Of a DNA stretch of 64,000 nucleotides, positions 59,516 to 64,000 are shown in pieces (the stretch's first letter is position 1; every line of letters begins with the position of its first letter). The position numbers were made by a program, and so were the translations under genes. The stretch is taken from the NCBI GenBank assembly GCA_029448655.1, contig JACCLO010000003.1, forward strand, positions 3,162,001 through 3,226,000, written 5' to 3'. This DNA is from Wolfiporia cocos. Its lineage: Eukaryota > Basidiomycota > Agaricomycetes > Polyporales > Phaeolaceae. The notes under the pieces were generated by a model that did not search any database, was not told the DNA's origin, and worked only from the letters and a program-made list of their open reading frames with translations.

Positions 59516-61664
59516 GTGTAGCCAATCCAGAGAAATCGCACAAGGCCGCCAGGATTAGGTGGCACCAGGAAGAAGACCTATCGGCTGATTGTATAAATAG
59601 CATATGCGTTCCAGTGCAGAGGGACGGCCACTGCTTTACGTATGACGAATGAGCAGTGCCATATCTGCCAGGTTGAGTGCATTTTGGGGTTACTGAGCAG
59701 ATGGTTCTGTGAGATAGACGACGCGATGTGATAGTAACGGTACGCCGCCCTACGTTGATAGCTGTGGTCTCCGAAGCTATGGGACGCTCAATAAGCCACA
59801 CAAAACACGGCCTTTTATATCGACCGCGTTCCATGGCAAGAAGAATTCATAACAGGGCTTCGTCTGGTCCTGAATGTGGTTCAGAAGCTGTGAGCGATGA
59901 GCTGTTGCCATGCAATTGAATTATAGACGATGTGAATGCTTGCTGTGGCGCACGTTCGAATTTGGGGATTTCTCGCATAGTCCCGTTCACGTTACGAGAA
60001 GCAACGCAGAGGCATGTGATTATGGCGACGCGAACAGACGTTGCATACCATTTGCTGGGAACGAATTTGTCTTTCAAGAGGAATTCCAGATCAGGAGGGC
60101 GGAATTGTGTTTGATCACGCCAAGCCACCGATCCGTGATGACATAATCCGGGGTGCGGGCTGTAGACAATCCTCTAGAGAAATAAGGCAGTAAGGCCGCG
60201 CAAGCACGGCATAGCCCGCTACCGGTGTGCGGGCAGATCAATGCGTGCAGTACAGAACAAACAGAGAAGTAGTCATAGCTTTCGTATAGGCGGCTGTATA
60301 TCTCGCTCTGCTTCCCCCCCTCCCCCCCCCAAACCAATGTGTGGTTGTGAACTGTCGCGCTCGCGCGTTGCAACGCGTCTAGCACGCTGTAATTAGTACC
60401 GGCATTTTTGAGACATTACTTACTGCTGCTTCAATAACTATATGCTCTGTATATCCTATGGGTATACAACAATAGTAGTTCAACTTTGAAACAGATAGTA
60501 GTGAAGATGGAATGGCTGACGTCAATGACCACTTGTGGGGACTCCTTGGGCGGCAGCTCACATAAGCAGGAGTGTACTCGGAAACTACATGCAGCACTAG
60601 AGGCTGAAGGTAGCGACTCGAAGACTATGGTGCATGTTATAGCTATTCTCTACTTAGCATCGCGGACTTGGCGAGCTTGCTGCGGGCATTTTTGCTGATT
60701 CTTTGCAGGTCTTGCTTGATGACGGCATCCAGATGAAAGATGCCCGGAAGGCATTCCAACTGAGTCAACCCAAAACTCAAGGCACTTCAACCATATATAC
60801 GTTCACCACAATCCGAGCTATCCGAAGAGTCTTGTGATCTTTAATTTGAGGCGAATAAGCTAGACCCAAGGATCATGTTGCATACAAATTCATGAATGGG
60901 GAAGATATCAGATTGATAGCTGAGCAGGCGTGTATTCGCACAATATTAGTAGTTACTACTAGCGTTAACGCTGTGATAATGTAGGGTACACAACGCGGGT
61001 CAGGCAACGCTATAAGCTATAAGCGTTCAAACGTCTGGGTTGCTGCCGGAGACATCCGGATCAGATACACATACAAGCTGATAAGAAAAATTGTAACCGG
61101 AGACCTGCCCTAAAGCCCGAGGGAACTTTTGCGTTCCGATTTACGCTCCAAGACCCACTACCGGAGGTAGTGGGAATCGCAGATCTATTCGAGAACGGCC
61201 ACTCGGGCCCGAGGCTGAGATGTGCCGGAGTGGACAGGCATATGTTCAGCCCCAGATCGTATCTCACCGACCAATGAACGAATTCACCGTCCCAATGTCC
61301 CATGAAATGAAATGGTCGTCATTCTCCTCCTTCTATTACAGCCATTTCGGATGGAAACGACATGGCGCGTGTTTCGGGACCACGTTCACGAAAAGGGAAT
61401 TTCCCGTTTTGGTCGATTTTGCGGTGCGGGAGGTGCGGCCTGGCAGGCAGCTGTCACTTGTGTAGAGAAGCTTTGTGATCATCGAAAGTGCCCGTTGGAA
61501 CCAATCAGGACGTTCCATTGACCGCTGGAAAGGGAAATTGTGGGCACCTTCCGGAGCCGCAGCAGTCCTGCTCACAGATTGGGGAATTCCCTTTTTCGTT
61601 GACACAGTCCAGAAAACACGCAATGTCATAACCCGAAATACGTAATACACATACACGGCGAACA
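59516..61664. other. Intergenic region between the seven-TM gene and TRAPPC12
   Basis: No gene was recognised. Contains two C homopolymer runs (60314-60330) and a 9-bp perfect hairpin with a 3-nt loop (CCCACTACC...GGTAGTGGG, 61154-61174). Confidence 0.45.
59592..59599 (-). promoter_or_regulatory. TATA-like box of the seven-TM gene
   Basis: TATTTATA on the minus strand, 77 bp before the ATG at 59515. A second, stronger TATAAAAG (59812-59819, minus) lies about 300 bp upstream and could drive a longer transcript. Confidence 0.4.
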
Positions 61665-64000
61665 TCAGTTAGACGGCATCTTGAGACAGGTAGTGCGCAG
61701 GCCATCCCCAGCCCATTTGGCGACCTCGACGAGTAGATCGCGTTTCTTGTCAGCTCCGGCGGTCGAACGTAGCTCATACATGGTGGCTGCCGCTGATGTT
61801 AAAAGCACATTTGATAAATCGCCTGTCACACGACTCACATAAATTGAATAACAGAGGTTCTGTCGCGAGTGTAGTTGCCGGAGAGATCTTTATCGCCTCT
61901 TCGAGGACCTGTATACCTTGCTGAATCCTACCCTCGCTCAGAAGAGCCACCGAGAGATTGTTGAGGGCCTGTCGTTCCTGAATTAATGGCATGTGGTGGG
62001 GAATGTGGCGTTTCCACCTACTACAAAATTCTCGGGGTCGGCGGCGAGAAGACGCCGTAGTTCTTCGATGGCTTTCGGCCAATCTCCGTTCGCAGACGCA
62101 AGCAGTGCGCTGTTCATCAAATTCAACGTCTGGTCGGCGGCAGGATCCTGAGCTACGTCCATGAAATGCTTCATCGCCATGGTGACATATCCACCTTGCA
62201 GATAGACGCGGCCTATGGCAGATTGCATGTAGGGGGATGTGGTGTCGCCCTGCCTGCACAGCGGCTCGAGTAGCTTAGCGGCGGCCATGACGTCCTATCA
62301 GGAAAAGATGAGATTTCCGCCCTGACGTTCGATGAGACCGCTCGCACCTTCATTTCGATGAGCTGAGACGCGATAATCAAACAGACACGCGCGCCACGCT
62401 CTTGCCACATCACGAAGCCAGTCGCATCCTTCTTGGCACCAGCTACGCGCGCCTTGATTTTACACTGCTTCAGCAACGCGGACAGCGCATCGAGATAGCC
62501 CATATGGTCCCCCGCCCAGTACTTGAGCCGGGCATGGAGCACCTCGAGCTCAAACGGCAGCTTGCGGTCGAAGAGCCATTCCCTCGCGGTCGCAGGCTCG
62601 ACGCCGTTCAGCACGGTGAACAGGTTCGTGCACTCCGCGGACGTCTGGTTGAACAGCCGCAGGCGCGCGAGACACGAGAGGCGGAGATACCAGAGCTAGC
62701 GGGCGGTAAGTCTCTAACGCCGACGCGGTACTGCCTCCGGTGGACTTACAGAGAGGATGAGATCCAGATCCTCCGGGTCCGCGTCCACGATGCGGTCGCG
62801 CGCCATACTTGCCAAGGCGCGCCAGCTGTTCGTCATCTGCGCGCCACGCTCATCAACTCGCCGCAAGGGATGCTCCTTACAGCTAGCTCAGACTCACGAC
62901 TAGCGTGTTGAAGTCGGCTCCCTGCCAGTTCCCACTCAGGTCGCGCGAAGGTCGCTTCTCAGGCGGAATATATTTTGTCAAGAGCGTAGAGAGCGGATCA
63001 GTCTAATGGGTACAACAACAGCGTAGTTAGCGCGTCCGTCTGGATGTATAGGGATAATAAATAATCCGATTCCGCGCGAGCCACCAGTTGAGCGAGCAGA
63101 AGAGCAGAGAGCGTACATTCGGTATTGGAAGGAACATGGTGGGGAGCGTGAGGCCGGGAAGGTAGAGTTCGGGTGCCTCCTCTTCCTCTTCGTCGCTGAC
63201 GAGCTGGGGCGGTGGCGGCGGGACGTCTTTATTTACATCGGCGGGAAGCGCAGGAGGTAGTTCTTCTGACGCATCGGATGGCTGCACGAGTGAAACTTCA
63301 TCGGCTGCGGCCAGCGACGGCCTGATGTCGACTTGAAGACCAGTCGGCTCCTCAGCGACTTCCTCAGCAGCCTCTGGCTCCTCTGAAGGAGAGTCCTCGG
63401 GCTCATCCACGAGGAATGGGTCGGGAACCTCCGGTTCTTCACTACGAGGGCTGGAGTCGACCTCCATCGTACCTTCCTCCTTGTCCTCCGACTCAGAGGC
63501 GTCAAACTTGGAGTCGTCAAGCGTAGACGCGCGCTCCTCCTCGGGAGGCATGGGCACAACAGGATCAGGAGACTCACTTGGCTCCGGTGAGTCCGACTCC
63601 GCGGGCTGAGAAGCCTCTGGTGCGGCCGTTTCTGGTGCAGCGGTCGGTTCATCATCTTCTGGCGCGACTGGCTGGTCAAGTTCTGCCTCGGGCAGATTCG
63701 GCTGTGGCGAACTCATGTTATCGCCAGGTGCTGGTTGCGGCGACAGCGCGGCCACCGAGTCCAGCAGTGCAGGAGTAGAGCTGTCGCCCACAGCAGAAAC
63801 ATACGCGGAGGACGCGTCAACGCTTGCGCTGTGCACGCTCGACGAGTCACGTATCGACAGATGGTCGGCGGCGCTGGCGAAAGATGATGGCCTGTCGACG
63901 GAGTGCGCGTCGAACGAGTGCGCGTCGGTCACGTCTGCCGGCTCGCCTTCGCTGGTCAATGTCGACGCAGACATGGAGTCGAAGCTAGTCTTGGATTTGG
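61665..64000 (-). CDS. TRAPPC12: TRAPP complex subunit 12 (TRAPPC12/TTC15), 5' end beyond the window
   Basis: A TPR-containing subunit of a TRAPP tethering complex acting in ER-to-Golgi and later vesicle traffic. The gene enters from the right edge: the frame stays open through base 64000 (K-T-S-F-D-S before the first visible Met at 63974), so the true start is probably outside. A long acidic, Ser/Pro/Glu-rich disordered region (about 63170-63990) leads to the conserved block LYLPGLTLPTMFLPIPN, then DPLSTLLTKYIPPEKRPSRD. The TPR region follows: REWLFDRKLPFELEVLHARL, WAGDHMGYLDALSALLKQCK, MQSAIGRVYLQGGYVTMA and LLFNL, and the gene closes with K-W-A-G-D-G-L-R-T-T-C-L-K and a stop at 61665. About 680 residues are present, with 50-70 nt introns. 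The ending and the block around T-L-P-T-M-F-L-P are diagnostic. Confidence 0.9.

Noticed and set aside
60314..60330. C homopolymer runs.
   Set aside because: A simple low-complexity tract, mutation-prone, with no sign of function.
61385..61605. Imperfect inverted words (CACGAAAAGGGAA and its near-inverse about 200 bp away) suggesting a small MITE.
   Set aside because: The match is short, needs gaps and has no flanking duplication.

Overview
This window is a stretch of a basidiomycete (Agaricomycetes) nuclear genome; a wood-decay polypore is a reasonable guess but cannot be proven from sequence alone. The evidence is the gene style (many GT-AG introns of about 45-75 nt), families typical of mushrooms (the esterase with a Cys-bearing N-terminal extension, short GH18 chitinases with Ser/Asn linkers, a mushroom-type seven-TM protein, a UstYa-like oxidase) and the absence of any bacterial feature. 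All gene models below were joined by hand from splice signals and family knowledge; outer boundaries are firmer than individual exons.

Layout. 0.8-34 kb is a gene-dense, mostly housekeeping block: an Nha1-type Na+/H+ antiporter (+), a type-B carboxylesterase (+), the sorting nexin Mvp1 (+), a Bye1-like PHD/TFIIS/SPOC transcription regulator (-), a very long Cdc7/Cdc15-class kinase with a calponin-homology domain and a C1 finger (+), an OPT oligopeptide transporter (+) and two tandem GH18 chitinases (+). 35-37 kb is an intact cytochrome P450 (-). 37.2-45.2 kb is a gene-poor, more AT-rich island holding a 2.4-kb DNA transposon with a perfect 7-bp target duplication, a second, TA-flanked element nested inside it, and another inverted-repeat pair. 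45.3-50.3 kb returns to conserved genes: PRP4 (U4/U6 snRNP) and PMT4 (protein O-mannosyltransferase), diverging from a 164-bp shared promoter. 51-60 kb is accessory: a short-chain dehydrogenase, a doubtful small secreted protein, a UstYa-like protein, a MITE-like inverted-repeat element and a seven-TM membrane protein. The window closes inside a TRAPPC12 homologue (-) whose 5' end lies beyond base 64000.

Functionally the window mixes membrane traffic (Mvp1, TRAPPC12), secretory glycosylation (Pmt4), ion and peptide transport (Nha1, OPT), transcription and splicing (Bye1, Prp4), septation or polarity signalling (CH-kinase-C1) and cell-wall turnover (GH18 pair). I see no operon-like or convincing biosynthetic cluster logic: the P450, the SDR and the UstYa-like gene are 14-20 kb apart and separated by transposons and housekeeping genes.

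The most unusual items are the domain architecture of the kinase (CH, an array of R-R-P-S motifs, kinase with HCD in place of HRD, C1 finger and a C-terminal CTVQ that fits a CaaX box), an in-frame stop in that gene that only a 48-nt intron would remove, the three microexons of 14, 12 and 10 nt in the second chitinase, and the nested transposons.
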